Positions 36,798 to 45,428 of a stretch of DNA of 64,000 nucleotides are shown here, one piece after another (the stretch's first letter is position 1; every line of letters starts with the position of its first letter). The DNA is taken from assembly GCA_032027045.1 (NCBI GenBank), contig JAVSMU010000001.1, positions 1,635,756 to 1,699,755 on the forward strand, read 5' to 3'. The position numbers were made by a program, and so were the translations under genes. This DNA comes from Truepera sp. Lineage in GTDB: Bacteria; Deinococcota; Deinococci; Deinococcales; Trueperaceae. A model generated the notes under the pieces. It saw only the letters and a program-made list of their open reading frames with translations. It was not told the DNA's origin and did no database searches.

Positions 36798-39782
36798 TTG
36801 TCGTCATCACCCGCAATGAAGCGCCTCGTCATCGTCGAGTCGCCAACCAAGGCACGCACCATCAAACGTTTCCTGCCGCCCGACTACCAAGTCGAGGCGA
36901 GCATGGGGCACGTTCGCGACCTGCCGTCCAACGCGGCCGAGATCCCCGACAAGTACAAGGGCAACGAGTGGGCGCGGCTAGGTGTCAACGTCGACGCGGA
37001 TTTCGAGCCCATATATGTCGTCTCACCCAAGAAGCGGGCGGTCGTCAAGAACCTCCAGGCGGCGCTCGAGGACGCCGGAGAGGTCTATATCGCGACTGAC
37101 GAGGACCGCGAAGGCGAGTCCATCGGCTGGCACCTGATCGAGTTGCTCAAACCGCACGTGCCCGTGAAGCGCATGGTGTTCCACGAGATCACGGAACAGG
37201 CCATACTGGACGCGCTGGACAACACCCGCGAGATCGACTCCAACCTGGTCGACGCCCAGGAGACGAGGCGCGTCCTCGACCGCCTGGTGGGTTACGCCAT
37301 CAGTCCACTGCTGTGGCGCAAGATCGCTCCCAAGCTCAGCGCCGGCCGGGTGCAGAGCGTGGCGGTGCGCCTGCTGGTCATGCGCGAGCGCGAGCGCATG
37401 CGCTTCGTGCCTGCCAGCTACTGGGACCTGGCGGCAAAGCTCGCCAAGGGCGCCACGACCTTCGAGGCTACCCTCACGCACTCAGGCGGTGTGCGCGTCG
37501 CAGGCGGCCGCGACTACGACGCCGAAACGGGGCGGCTCAAGGCAGGGCTGAGCCGGGGCGTCGACGTTCTCGAGCTCTCCCAGGAGCGCGCCGAGGCGTT
37601 GGCGGCACGAGCGCCCAAGGCGACATGGTCGGTGGCCGACCTCGAGGAGCGCGAGCAGACGCGCAGCCCCGCCGCGCCCTTCACCACCTCGACCCTGCAG
37701 CAGGAGGCGGGCCGCAAGCTCGGCCTGGCCGCCCGCGACACCATGCGCGTGGCCCAAAGCCTGTACGAGAACGGCTACATAACCTACATGCGCACCGACT
37801 CCATCAACCTTTCCAGCGAGGCCCTCGCCGCCACCCGCGAGGCCATCGCCCGCCGCTACGGCGACGACTTCCTGAGCCCGAAGGAGCGCAAGCACAAGGG
37901 GGCCCCGAAGGGCGCGCAGGAGGCCCACGAGGCCATCCGCCCGGCCGGCACCGAGATGAAGACGGCCGCGGAGCACGGCCTCAAGGGCCTGGAGGCCGCC
38001 GTCTACGACCTGGTCTGGAAGCGCACCGTGGCGTCGCAGATGGCGGACGCACGCATCAAGTTCGTGACGGCGCGGATCTCGGCGCTGCTCCAGGGCGAGC
38101 CGGAGCTGACCTTCAGGGCCAGCGGCCGCAGCGTCCTCTTCGCCGGCTTCTTCCGCGCGTACGTGGAGGGAAGCGACGACCCGGAGGCCGCCCTCGACGA
38201 CCGTGACCAGCCCCTGCCGCTGCTCGCCAAGGGCGACGGCCTGGCCTGCGACGCCGTGAGCGCCGAGGGCCACGAGACCAAGCCGCCCGCGCGCTACACC
38301 GAGGCGTCACTCGTCAAGCTCCTCGAGGCCGAGGGGATCGGGCGGCCGAGCACCTACGCGAGCATCATCGAGACCATCCAGGCACGGGGCTACGCCCGCA
38401 AACAGGGCCAGCAGCTCGTCCCGACGTTCACGGCCTTCGCCACCAACAACCTGCTCGAGAAGCAGTTCCGCCGCCTCGTCGACACGGAGTTCACGGCGCA
38501 GATGGAGAAGGTGCTCGACGACATCGCTGCGGGGGAGCGCACCTCGGCGAACTACCTCCGCGATTTCTACCTGGGCGATCACGGCATCGCGCGCCTCGTC
38601 GACGAGGCCCTCGAAGAGATCGACGCCCGGCAGATCTCCACCATCCACAACGAGGCATGGTCGCCTTACGTGGTGCGCGTGGGACGCTACGGACCGTACG
38701 TCGAGGGGCCGCTCGACGGTGAGACCAAGACGACCTCGCTGCCCAAGGACGTGTCTCCCGGCGACCTGACCAAGGAAGCGCTCGTCGCCTACCTCACCGA
38801 GGGGAACATGGGTGACGTCGAGGTGGCCACCGAACCGACGATGGGCATGCCCATCAACCTGAAGCGCGGTCCCTTCGGACCGTACTTGCAGCTCGGCGAC
38901 ACCGGCAAGGGCGGCGAGAAACCCAAGCGCGTCTCGTTGCCGCCGGGCGTGGAGCCTCACGACGTGAACGAGGAGCTCGCGCTCAAGCTGATCGAGCTCC
39001 CCAAGCGGCTGGGGGAGTTCCCCGGCGACGACAAGGGCGTGGAGGTCGGCATCGGCCGCTACGGGCCGTACGTCAAGCATGGGAGCGTCTTCGCCTCGAT
39101 ACCCAAGGGCGAGTTCTTGTTGGACGTCACCCTGGAGCGCGCCCTGGAGCTGCTCGCGCAGAAGAAGCGTCGCGGCAACGCGCCCGTCAAGGAGCTGGGA
39201 GACGATCCCACCTCGGGCGACCCCATCGAGCTGTACGAGGGTCGGTTCGGGCCGTATGTGAAGCGCGGCAAGGTGAACGCCTCGTTGCCGCGCGACGTGG
39301 CCATCGACGACATCTCGCTGGAGCGCGCCGCCGAGTTGCTGGACGCTCGCGAAGCCACCCTCGGCGCGAGCGGCGGTAGTGGCCGTGCTGGAGGGCGCGG
39401 CAAGGCGAAGCAGGCGTCCGCCGCCAAGAAGGCGCCCGCCAAGGGGGCCAAGGGTGCCAAGGCTAAAGCGCCGAAGGGCAAGGCGCAGAAAGGCAAGGCA
39501 CAGAAGGGCAAGACACGCGGTGCCGATCCCGGCAAGTCCTCGGCCGCGAAGAGGCCGAAGGCGACGCCCGAGCAACTGGCGGCCCACCTGGGCGAACTCG
39601 ACGCCGGCGACGCCGCCGTCGTCCGGCTCACCCTGGGCGTAGACGCCCCGGCGGCAAGCGTGGCGGAGGCCGCTAAGAAGCTGGGCCTCAGCGAGGACGA
39701 GGCGGCGGCGCGCAACAAGCGCGGGCTGTTCAAGTTGCGCATGAGCTACGGACGCGCTCGGAAGCGCGAGGCCGGCGGCTGA
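36798..39782 (+). CDS. topA: DNA topoisomerase I with C-terminal Lys/Ala linker and extra domain
   Basis: TopA relaxes negative supercoils. The 994 residues start, by TTG 36798 (ribosome-binding site 6 nt upstream) or ATG 36816, just before KRLVIVESPTKARTIKRFL (Toprim). They include EDREGESIGWH and the active-site Tyr in NGYITYMRTDS near residue 329. Zinc fingers are absent. Instead four C-terminal repeats of the GRYGPYV type occur (near 640, 695, 755 and 816). A Lys/Ala/Gly-rich linker (near 860-915) leads to a last ~65-residue segment that resembles sigma region 4. The gene is transcribed from its own strong promoter. Confidence 0.95.
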   Translation: MSSSPAMKRLVIVESPTKARTIKRFLPPDYQVEASMGHVRDLPSNAAEIPDKYKGNEWARLGVNVDADFEPIYVVSPKKRAVVKNLQAALEDAGEVYIATDEDREGESIGWHLIELLKPHVPVKRMVFHEITEQAILDALDNTREIDSNLVDAQETRRVLDRLVGYAISPLLWRKIAPKLSAGRVQSVAVRLLVMRERERMRFVPASYWDLAAKLAKGATTFEATLTHSGGVRVAGGRDYDAETGRLKAGLSRGVDVLELSQERAEALAARAPKATWSVADLEEREQTRSPAAPFTTSTLQQEAGRKLGLAARDTMRVAQSLYENGYITYMRTDSINLSSEALAATREAIARRYGDDFLSPKERKHKGAPKGAQEAHEAIRPAGTEMKTAAEHGLKGLEAAVYDLVWKRTVASQMADARIKFVTARISALLQGEPELTFRASGRSVLFAGFFRAYVEGSDDPEAALDDRDQPLPLLAKGDGLACDAVSAEGHETKPPARYTEASLVKLLEAEGIGRPSTYASIIETIQARGYARKQGQQLVPTFTAFATNNLLEKQFRRLVDTEFTAQMEKVLDDIAAGERTSANYLRDFYLGDHGIARLVDEALEEIDARQISTIHNEAWSPYVVRVGRYGPYVEGPLDGETKTTSLPKDVSPGDLTKEALVAYLTEGNMGDVEVATEPTMGMPINLKRGPFGPYLQLGDTGKGGEKPKRVSLPPGVEPHDVNEELALKLIELPKRLGEFPGDDKGVEVGIGRYGPYVKHGSVFASIPKGEFLLDVTLERALELLAQKKRRGNAPVKELGDDPTSGDPIELYEGRFGPYVKRGKVNASLPRDVAIDDISLERAAELLDAREATLGASGGSGRAGGRGKAKQASAAKKAPAKGAKGAKAKAPKGKAQKGKAQKGKTRGADPGKSSAAKRPKATPEQLAAHLGELDAGDAAVVRLTLGVDAPAASVAEAAKKLGLSEDEAAARNKRGLFKLRMSYGRARKREAGG

Positions 39783-39784
39783 GG

Positions 39785-40081
39785 GTGACGACTCCCGGCC
39801 GGGCCCTGAACCTCCCGGCCCTGGCGCGCTCCGCCGCGGGGGAACCGATCGACGTTCCGGGCAGCCCGTTCAGGGTCCAGCAGTTGCTGGTGCCCTGCGA
39901 CTCGTCGGGCAACGCGGCGCGCTGGGTCATGGTCATGAGCGGCGAGGTGATCGTCGATCTCGAAGCGGGCGAGTTCCGGGTGCTGCGCCCGGGTGACGCC
40001 CTGGACTTGCCCGCGGGCACGACCGCCACGCTGCGCAGCGTGGCAACCCCGGCGATGTTGCTCTGGCACCAAGCGCGCTAG
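39785..40081 (+). CDS. Small cupin-like protein
   Basis: This 98-residue protein has a single cupin-like barrel pattern: WVMVMSGEVIVDLEAGEFRVLRPGDALDLPAGTTATLRS resembles cupin motif 1-2 spacing. The metal-binding histidines are not conserved, so enzymatic activity is not supported. GTG 39785 starts 2 bp after the topA stop, suggesting co-transcription. Its TAG stop forms the first three bases of the TAGACT -10 box of recO. The function is unknown. Confidence 0.72.
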   Translation: MTTPGRALNLPALARSAAGEPIDVPGSPFRVQQLLVPCDSSGNAARWVMVMSGEVIVDLEAGEFRVLRPGDALDLPAGTTATLRSVATPAMLLWHQAR

Positions 40082-40084
40082 ACT
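40079..40084 (+). promoter_or_regulatory. -10 box of recO, leaderless type
   Basis: TAGACT is followed by 6 nt and ATG 40091. It overlaps the stop codon of the preceding gene. Confidence 0.6.
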
Positions 40085-40090
40085 TCCTCG

Positions 40091-40825
40091 ATGAAGCGCT
40101 ACACGGTCAGTGACGGCCTGGTCATCAAACGGCGCGCGCTGCCGTCTGGCGACGTGGTGGTCACGCTCCTGGGGCGCCAGGGCAAGTGGCGGGCAGTGGC
40201 CCGCAAGGGAACGCTGCCGGGCGGCAACCTCGGCCGACTGTCGCTCTTCCACGACGTTACCGTGCAGTTCTACCGGCGCCAGGAGGACGACCTGGCCCTG
40301 CTAACGCAAGTGCAGCTCAACGGCGCCCTGGCGGGCCTGAGCGGCACGGCGACCTACCCCCTCGCACACCTCCTCTGCGAGTTGGCCGACGCCCTCACCG
40401 TCGACCTCCACCTGGAAGCGCGCGTGTACGACTACCTGACCTCTGCCCTGAGGGGGTTGAACGAGCACCACGACCCCGAGCTGGTGGCGCTCCTCTACGC
40501 CTGGCGCCTGCTGGGGGTCACCGGCCTGGCGCCTAGCGTCAAGGCGTGCTTGGTCTGCGGCGCGGCCGGGCCGTTGGTGGCCCTGAACGTGGCGGACGGC
40601 GGCCTCACCTGTGCGACGCACCGCAGCGGCCTGGCGCTGCTGGGGGCCAAGGCGGAGGAGCTCCGGCTCCTGGTCGAGGGGCCCATGGCAGCGGCTCTCG
40701 CGGCCGAGTACGTGGACCGCGGCCAGCACTGGAAGCTGCTCGAGGCCTACGTGACCTACCACGTGCGTGAACTCCGCAGCTTCGCCGCGGCGCGCGACAG
40801 CGCCCTGGTGCGCCCCGGTGTTTGA
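40091..40825 (+). CDS. recO: DNA repair protein RecO
   Basis: RecO anneals single strands and, with RecR, helps RecA displace SSB. The 244-residue protein has an N-terminal OB fold (YTVSDGLVIKRRALPSGDVVVTLLG), a helical domain and a zinc site CLVCGAAGPLVALNVADGGLTCATH near residues 154-178. ATG 40091 lies at the leaderless spacing from TAGACT. The 3' end overlaps plsY by 8 bp. Confidence 0.95.
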   Translation: MKRYTVSDGLVIKRRALPSGDVVVTLLGRQGKWRAVARKGTLPGGNLGRLSLFHDVTVQFYRRQEDDLALLTQVQLNGALAGLSGTATYPLAHLLCELADALTVDLHLEARVYDYLTSALRGLNEHHDPELVALLYAWRLLGVTGLAPSVKACLVCGAAGPLVALNVADGGLTCATHRSGLALLGAKAEELRLLVEGPMAAALAAEYVDRGQHWKLLEAYVTYHVRELRSFAAARDSALVRPGV

Positions 40826-41471
40826 GGGGCTCGCGGCTCTGGCTGTCGGCTACCTGGTGGGTTCGGTGCCCACGGCCGCTTGGATCGCCAGGGCCAAGGG
40901 GAAGGACGTGTTCGGGCTGGGGTCGGGGAACATGGGCGCCATGAACACGGCCCGCAACCTAGGCTTCGGCCTCGGCGCCGCCGTGCTAGTGGTCGACGTG
41001 GCCAAGGGCGCCCTCGCCACCTTCTTGGGCATGCTGATAGCGGGCGCCTCGAGCGCCGCCGGTGGCACCGATCCGAGCCTCCTGGCCCCGCTGGCCGCCG
41101 GCTTCGGCGCCGTGCTCGGCCACGCTTTCTCCATGTTCGTGGGCTTCAGCGGGGGCAAGGGGCTCGCCACCACGTTCGGCGTCTCGCTGCCGCTATACCC
41201 GCAGGTGGGTCTGGCGGCGCTCGTGCTCATAGTGGCGCTGATCCTCATCACACGTAGTGCCGGCGTGGCGGCCGTCATCACCGTCCTCACGTACCCCTTC
41301 CTCGCGCTACTCACCCTGAACCGGTTCGGTTGGGAACAGGAACGAGCCTTCGAGGTCGTGACCGGCGTGCTTCCCATCGTCTTGGTCGTGTTGCTCAAGC
41401 ACGCGCTGCAGTGGCGCGGCGGCGGCAAGGTCACTGCCAGCGAGGGCGATCCTCGCCGGCGTCCCCGGTAA
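40818..41471 (+). CDS. plsY: Glycerol-3-phosphate acyltransferase PlsY
   Basis: PlsY is a polytopic membrane enzyme that acylates glycerol-3-phosphate from acyl-phosphate, the first step of phospholipid synthesis. The 217 residues have motif 1 GSVPTAAWIA/GLGSGNMGAMNTARN near residue 14-48. Motif 2 is GHAFSMFVGFSGGKGLATTFG near 101. Several hydrophobic helices are present. The C-terminal tail is short and basic. GTG 40818 is the start, overlapping recO by 8 bp. The 3' end overlaps convergent folC by 41 bp. Confidence 0.94.
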   Translation: MFEGLAALAVGYLVGSVPTAAWIARAKGKDVFGLGSGNMGAMNTARNLGFGLGAAVLVVDVAKGALATFLGMLIAGASSAAGGTDPSLLAPLAAGFGAVLGHAFSMFVGFSGGKGLATTFGVSLPLYPQVGLAALVLIVALILITRSAGVAAVITVLTYPFLALLTLNRFGWEQERAFEVVTGVLPIVLVVLLKHALQWRGGGKVTASEGDPRRRPR

Positions 41472-42732
41472 GCCGGTCACGCGCCTCCCCGACCAGGAAG
41501 AGGCTGCCCGCGACAACTACGGTCTCTCCCGGTCGCGAGAGGCCGAGCGCCGCCTCGAGCGCCGCCCCCGGGTCGTCGGCGACCGTGGCGCCCGGGAGCA
41601 GCGCCGCCAGGTCCAGGGGCGCCATCGCCCTGGGGCTGTGCACGGCGTGGGTCACGACGGTCCGGCGCGCCACCGGCGCCAGGGCCGCCACCACGCCCGC
41701 GACGTCCTTGTCTGCCGACGCGCCGAACACGAGCACCGCGGCCTCACCCGTCAGCTCGGTGATCGCCGCCGCCAGGGCGCGGGCCGCGGCGGGGTTGTGG
41801 GCCCCATCCAGGACCACGCGGCGTCCCTGCAACCAGAAGCTCTCGAGGCGCCCGGGCCACCGCGCATGGCGCACGGCGTCGAGCGCCTCCTCGAGGCCGA
41901 CGCCTAGACGGCAGCCGGCCTCGAGTGCAAGCGTGAGGTTGGCGACCTGGTGCCTACCCACCAGGCCGGAGGCCACCCGCACGCCGTCGCTCGCGGCGCC
42001 CGGATGCCGCCAAGTGAAGCTCGTGCCCTCCCAGGCCAGCCGCGCGTCCTCGCCCCAGAAGTCCTTGCCGTACACGGTCAGGCCGGCGCCAACTTCGGCG
42101 GCCCGGCGGGCGATGACGCCCGCGGGTCGCGGCTCGGTGACTCCGGAGATCAGCGGCACGCCTGGCCGCATGACGCCCGCCTTCTCGAAGGCGATCTCCT
42201 CGAGGGTGGCGCCCAGGACCGCCGTGTGATCGAGGGCCACCGAGGTGATGACGCTCAGCTCGGGCCTGACGGCGTTGGTGGCGTCGAGGCGGCCGCCCAG
42301 GCCGACCTCGAGGACGGCCCAGGCCACCCCCGCCTCCGCGAAGCGCAGCAGGGCCGCCGCGGTCACCACCTCGAAGAACGTGTTGCCATGCCGCTCGGCG
42401 GCGGGCCTGACCCGCCCGATCAGCTCCTCGATCCGCTCGTGCGGCTCGGGGGCCAGGTCCACTTGCACCCGCTCGCCGAGCCGCTGGAGGTGGGGGCTCG
42501 TGTAGAGCCCGACGCGCTCGCCGGCCTTCATCAGGCTCGCCGCGAGCACGCGCGCCACGCTGCCCTTGCCGTTGGTGCCCGCGACCAGCACGCAGCGCAG
42601 CCGCTCGTCGGGCGAGCCCAGCTCCGTGAGGAGGGCCCTTATCGGCCCGAGGCCGGGCTTCACGCCGAAGCGCTGCAAGGAGAAGAGCCAGTCCAGGTTG
42701 GAGGCGGCCCCCAGCGCGTCACGTGCGCTCAT
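41431..42732 (-). CDS. folC: Folylpolyglutamate synthase/dihydrofolate synthase
   Basis: FolC adds glutamate to dihydropteroate and to folates using ATP. The 433-residue protein has the P-loop LVAGTNGKGSVARVL near residue 47, YTSPHLQRLGERV near 73, GGRLDATNAV near 147 and LDGAHNPAAARALA near 300. It belongs to the Mur-ligase-like superfamily. ATG 42732 with GGAG 4 nt upstream is preferred over a longer frame. It overlaps the upstream HD-domain gene by 14 bp and so forms a unit with it. Confidence 0.94.
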   Translation of the reverse strand: MSARDALGAASNLDWLFSLQRFGVKPGLGPIRALLTELGSPDERLRCVLVAGTNGKGSVARVLAASLMKAGERVGLYTSPHLQRLGERVQVDLAPEPHERIEELIGRVRPAAERHGNTFFEVVTAAALLRFAEAGVAWAVLEVGLGGRLDATNAVRPELSVITSVALDHTAVLGATLEEIAFEKAGVMRPGVPLISGVTEPRPAGVIARRAAEVGAGLTVYGKDFWGEDARLAWEGTSFTWRHPGAASDGVRVASGLVGRHQVANLTLALEAGCRLGVGLEEALDAVRHARWPGRLESFWLQGRRVVLDGAHNPAAARALAAAITELTGEAAVLVFGASADKDVAGVVAALAPVARRTVVTHAVHSPRAMAPLDLAALLPGATVADDPGAALEAALGLSRPGETVVVAGSLFLVGEARDRLTGDAGEDRPRWQ

Positions 42733-43222
42733 CGCACTCCAACAGGAGCTTCGCGTCGGGGTCGGCGCCATCCGAATGGTGACGCTGCACGAGTTCGACG
42801 ACGCGGGGGGCGGCACCGGCGCCGCGCAGGAGGTCCGCGCCGTAGCGGGCGTGATGCGCGCGCGCCTGCCGCGCTCCGGCCAGGCCGCGCAACCTGGGCT
42901 CGGGCGGCACGTTCGCCCATGGCAGGAGGTGCGCCAGGATCCGCCAGCCGGTCGCTTGTGGCGTTCCGAGCTTGCCCACGTCGTGGAGCAGCGCGGCGGC
43001 CACCACCTCCCTCGGGGCGTCCGGCCTGAGGCGCCTTAGTCGGCGCGCCACGTCCACCCCGTGCGCCCGCTCCTGGGGCGAGAGCCGGGCGAAGAGCGCG
43101 TACTCGTTCGGCGTCAGGTGCTGCTCGGCCCACGGGTCGTCCGGCCTGGCCAGCGCGGGCACCAGCGACAGCAACGTTCGCCGCAGGGCGTTCGCGTACC
43201 AGACGGGGGGCTTCAAGCGCAT
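42719..43222 (-). CDS. HD-domain phosphohydrolase
   Basis: This 167-residue protein has the HD signature: His in ERAHGVDVARRL near residue 53, then ALLHDVGKLGTP (HD pair) near 78, then HHARYGADLL and VELVQRHHSD. Metal-dependent phosphohydrolases of this type act on nucleotides or signalling nucleotides; the substrate is unknown. It is the first gene of a unit with folC (14-bp overlap). TAGACT lies 9 nt before ATG 43222. Confidence 0.88.
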   Translation of the reverse strand: MRLKPPVWYANALRRTLLSLVPALARPDDPWAEQHLTPNEYALFARLSPQERAHGVDVARRLRRLRPDAPREVVAAALLHDVGKLGTPQATGWRILAHLLPWANVPPEPRLRGLAGARQARAHHARYGADLLRGAGAAPRVVELVQRHHSDGADPDAKLLLECDERT

Positions 43223-43231
43223 GCAAGGGCA

Positions 43232-43237
43232 AGTCTA
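43232..43237 (-). promoter_or_regulatory. -10 box of the HD-folC unit
   Basis: TAGACT on the minus strand is 9 nt before ATG 43222. Confidence 0.45.
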
Positions 43238-43261
43238 CGACCGGCGCCCTGCCGGGGGCGG

Positions 43262-43267
43262 TATGCT
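43262..43267 (+). promoter_or_regulatory. -10 box of the SpoIIM-like membrane protein gene
   Basis: TATGCT stands 6 nt before an in-frame ATT (43274) and 39 nt before GTG 43307. Which codon it serves is discussed in the findings. Confidence 0.5.
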
Positions 43268-43306
43268 AGCGCCATTCCCGCCGGCACGGCGGCCCTGGAG
43301 TCCTTG

Positions 43307-44488
43307 GTGCTTGACCGTCCCGTCCGACCCGAACGCTGGCCATCGTTGATCGTCTTGCTCCTGGCGCTGCTCGCAGCCACGGGCTGGGCTCAGTCGCCCA
43401 CCGCGCCGCAAGCTCCCGCCGCCCCAGGGGGGCCCGCGGACGGTGGCCCGGTCGCCGAGGCGCCGGCAGATCCGGTGCCCCAGGAGGCCGATGCGGCCGT
43501 CAAGGCGTGGCTCGCGCGCGAGCCCGTGTCGCTCATGAGCCTCTCGCAACTCGATGCGGCCGACCTCTGTCGGCAACTCCCCGACCTAATCGCGAACCCG
43601 GCCCCGCTGCCCGGCACCGAGGTGCGGCTCGAGGACCGGATCGAGCAGCCCAGCGACGACCCCGACGTCAGGCGCTTCACTTACGCGGCCGTGCGGCCGG
43701 GCAACCAACTCGACGTGGTCGAGGTCGTCATGCAACGAGCCGACGGCGCCTGGAAGGCCGCCAGCGTGGGCTTCCTCAACCAGAACCAACCCGTTGGCGC
43801 CCGCGCCTGGTTGCAGACCCCGGCGGCGGCGTGGGTGTTCGCCGCGTTCTCGCTTCTCGTGCTTCTCGCCCTGACCCGCAAGGGCTCCCTGCTGCGGCGC
43901 TGGTTGGCGGCGGGCCTCACAGTCATCCGCGAGCACCGCCGGCTCGTCGCAATCACGCTCATCTCGCTGTACGCCCTGTTCGGCCTCGGCGCCTTCGTCG
44001 GCACCACGCTCCCCGTGGAGTGCGAGCAGGCCGTGCTGGACGTCGTGAACGCCGCCATCGGCACGGTGGGCGCGAGCCAGGCGTACGGCAGCGGCAACGT
44101 CTTGCGCGCCGCGGCTACCACCTACTTCCAGAACTTCGTGGTGGTGACGACCTCCGTCACCTTCCCGCTCGCGGCGCTCTTCGGGGTGCCCGCCTACGTT
44201 TTCGCGGCCGCGTCCTTCTTCACGCAGGGCATCCCGTTCGGGTTGCTCGCCTCAGGCGGCCCCATCTACATCCTGTTGCTGCTGGTTCTGCTCGCCCTCG
44301 AGCTGACGTCATACTTCCTGGTCGTCGCCGGAGGCGGCATGCTTCTCGCCACCCTGGTGCGGCCCGGCCCGCCGGGCCGGTTCGCGCGCGGCTTCCGCAA
44401 GCTGCTCCTCATGCTGCCGATCGCGGGCGTCATCCTCCTGGTCGGCGCGTGGTACGAGGCGCTGATCATCATCCTCGGCCTTGCCTAA
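43307..44488 (+). CDS. Exported/membrane protein resembling the SpoIIM (DUF95) fold
   Basis: This 393-residue protein has a signal peptide (PSLIVLLLALLAATGWAQ), a ~150-residue Pro/Ala-rich then globular extracytoplasmic domain, and five or six hydrophobic helices from about residue 180 on. The C-terminal stretch (FPLAALFGVPAYVFAAAS, LLALELTSYFLVVAGGGML) resembles stage II sporulation protein M family membrane proteins, which also occur in non-sporulating bacteria. The function is unknown. GTG 43307 (GGAG 6 nt upstream) is the chosen start; an ATT at 43274 is an alternative. The stop interlocks with the convergent gene at 44485-44488. Confidence 0.72.
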   Translation: MLDRPVRPERWPSLIVLLLALLAATGWAQSPTAPQAPAAPGGPADGGPVAEAPADPVPQEADAAVKAWLAREPVSLMSLSQLDAADLCRQLPDLIANPAPLPGTEVRLEDRIEQPSDDPDVRRFTYAAVRPGNQLDVVEVVMQRADGAWKAASVGFLNQNQPVGARAWLQTPAAAWVFAAFSLLVLLALTRKGSLLRRWLAAGLTVIREHRRLVAITLISLYALFGLGAFVGTTLPVECEQAVLDVVNAAIGTVGASQAYGSGNVLRAAATTYFQNFVVVTTSVTFPLAALFGVPAYVFAAASFFTQGIPFGLLASGGPIYILLLLVLLALELTSYFLVVAGGGMLLATLVRPGPPGRFARGFRKLLLMLPIAGVILLVGAWYEALIIILGLA

Positions 44489-45414
44489 GGCCCTGTAACG
44501 AGCCCCCAGAAGCGCTCGATGGCCGGCGCCACGTCGAGAAGCGATTCGGCGCCGGCGAACTCGGGCGCGCCCGGCCCGAAGACCAACAGGGGGACCCGGT
44601 TCAGCGTATGCCGGCCAGAAGTGACGTCCTCGAGGTTGCCGTGATCCGAGGTCACGACCACCGTGATGCCGGAACCGGCCACGCGCTCGAGTAATAGATC
44701 GACCTGTTCGAGCAACCTCGTTGCCCCGCTGAAGTCCCGGGCGTGACCGAGCGCGTCGGTGGGCCAGACGTCGAAGAAGACGAAGGACGCGCTCGCCGCG
44801 AGGCGGATCAGGCTGCCGGCGGCCCCCGCCGCGCCCTGCGGGGTGAGGCTCGGGTCCATGCGGGCGAAGCGCGCACCGTCGACGTCGGCGGCCACCGCGA
44901 GGCCGGCGCGGTAGGCGCCCATGTCGCGGAGTTCCAGGCCGGCGGCGGTGGCGGCCACCACCGGCGCGTTCGGCCGGTGGCGCCTGGTGCCCAGCGACTC
45001 GAAGTACTGGGGTGGGTAGGCGTTGGCCAGCACCGCGCCGCGGAGTTCCAGGCCCCTGGTGAATAGCGAGCCCTTCTCGAGCACCGCCCTCAGGGTCGGA
45101 CCGGGCCAGGGCCCGTAATGGCGTCCCATGGCCAGCGCCCCGTTCACGCCCGTAAGCAGGGTCGTCTGGCCCGTGGCCGACTGCGGCAGCCCCTCGACCC
45201 CCAGGGTGGCGTCCAAGCGGCGGTAGACGACACCGGGCCTGGTGACCTCGGGCGTCTCCCTGGTGAGGGGCCCGGCCAATACCTCGCGCAAGAAGGGCGT
45301 GGCGGCCGCGGCCAGGGGGTTGGTGGCGGGGTCGGCCACGCCCAGGCCGACGCCGTCGAGGAACACGAACAGCACGCTGTCCGGCAACCTCTCGCCGCCC
45401 TCGGACCGACCCAT
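44485..45414 (-). CDS. Alkaline-phosphatase-superfamily metalloenzyme
   Basis: This 309-residue protein has metal-binding motifs of the alkaline phosphatase/phosphopentomutase superfamily. They are VLFVFLDGVGLG near residue 14 (Asp ligand), QSATGQTTLLTGVNG near 78 (Thr nucleophile region) and VVVTSDHGNLEDVTSGRHT near 248 (Asp-His and His). DVWPTDALGHARD provides another ligand set. It is shorter than phosphopentomutase or iPGM, so the substrate is uncertain. It follows trpS by 14 bp on the same strand and is probably co-transcribed. Confidence 0.82.
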   Translation of the reverse strand: MGRSEGGERLPDSVLFVFLDGVGLGVADPATNPLAAAATPFLREVLAGPLTRETPEVTRPGVVYRRLDATLGVEGLPQSATGQTTLLTGVNGALAMGRHYGPWPGPTLRAVLEKGSLFTRGLELRGAVLANAYPPQYFESLGTRRHRPNAPVVAATAAGLELRDMGAYRAGLAVAADVDGARFARMDPSLTPQGAAGAAGSLIRLAASASFVFFDVWPTDALGHARDFSGATRLLEQVDLLLERVAGSGITVVVTSDHGNLEDVTSGRHTLNRVPLLVFGPGAPEFAGAESLLDVAPAIERFWGLVTGP

Positions 45415-45428
45415 GCGGCCGCCCGTCG

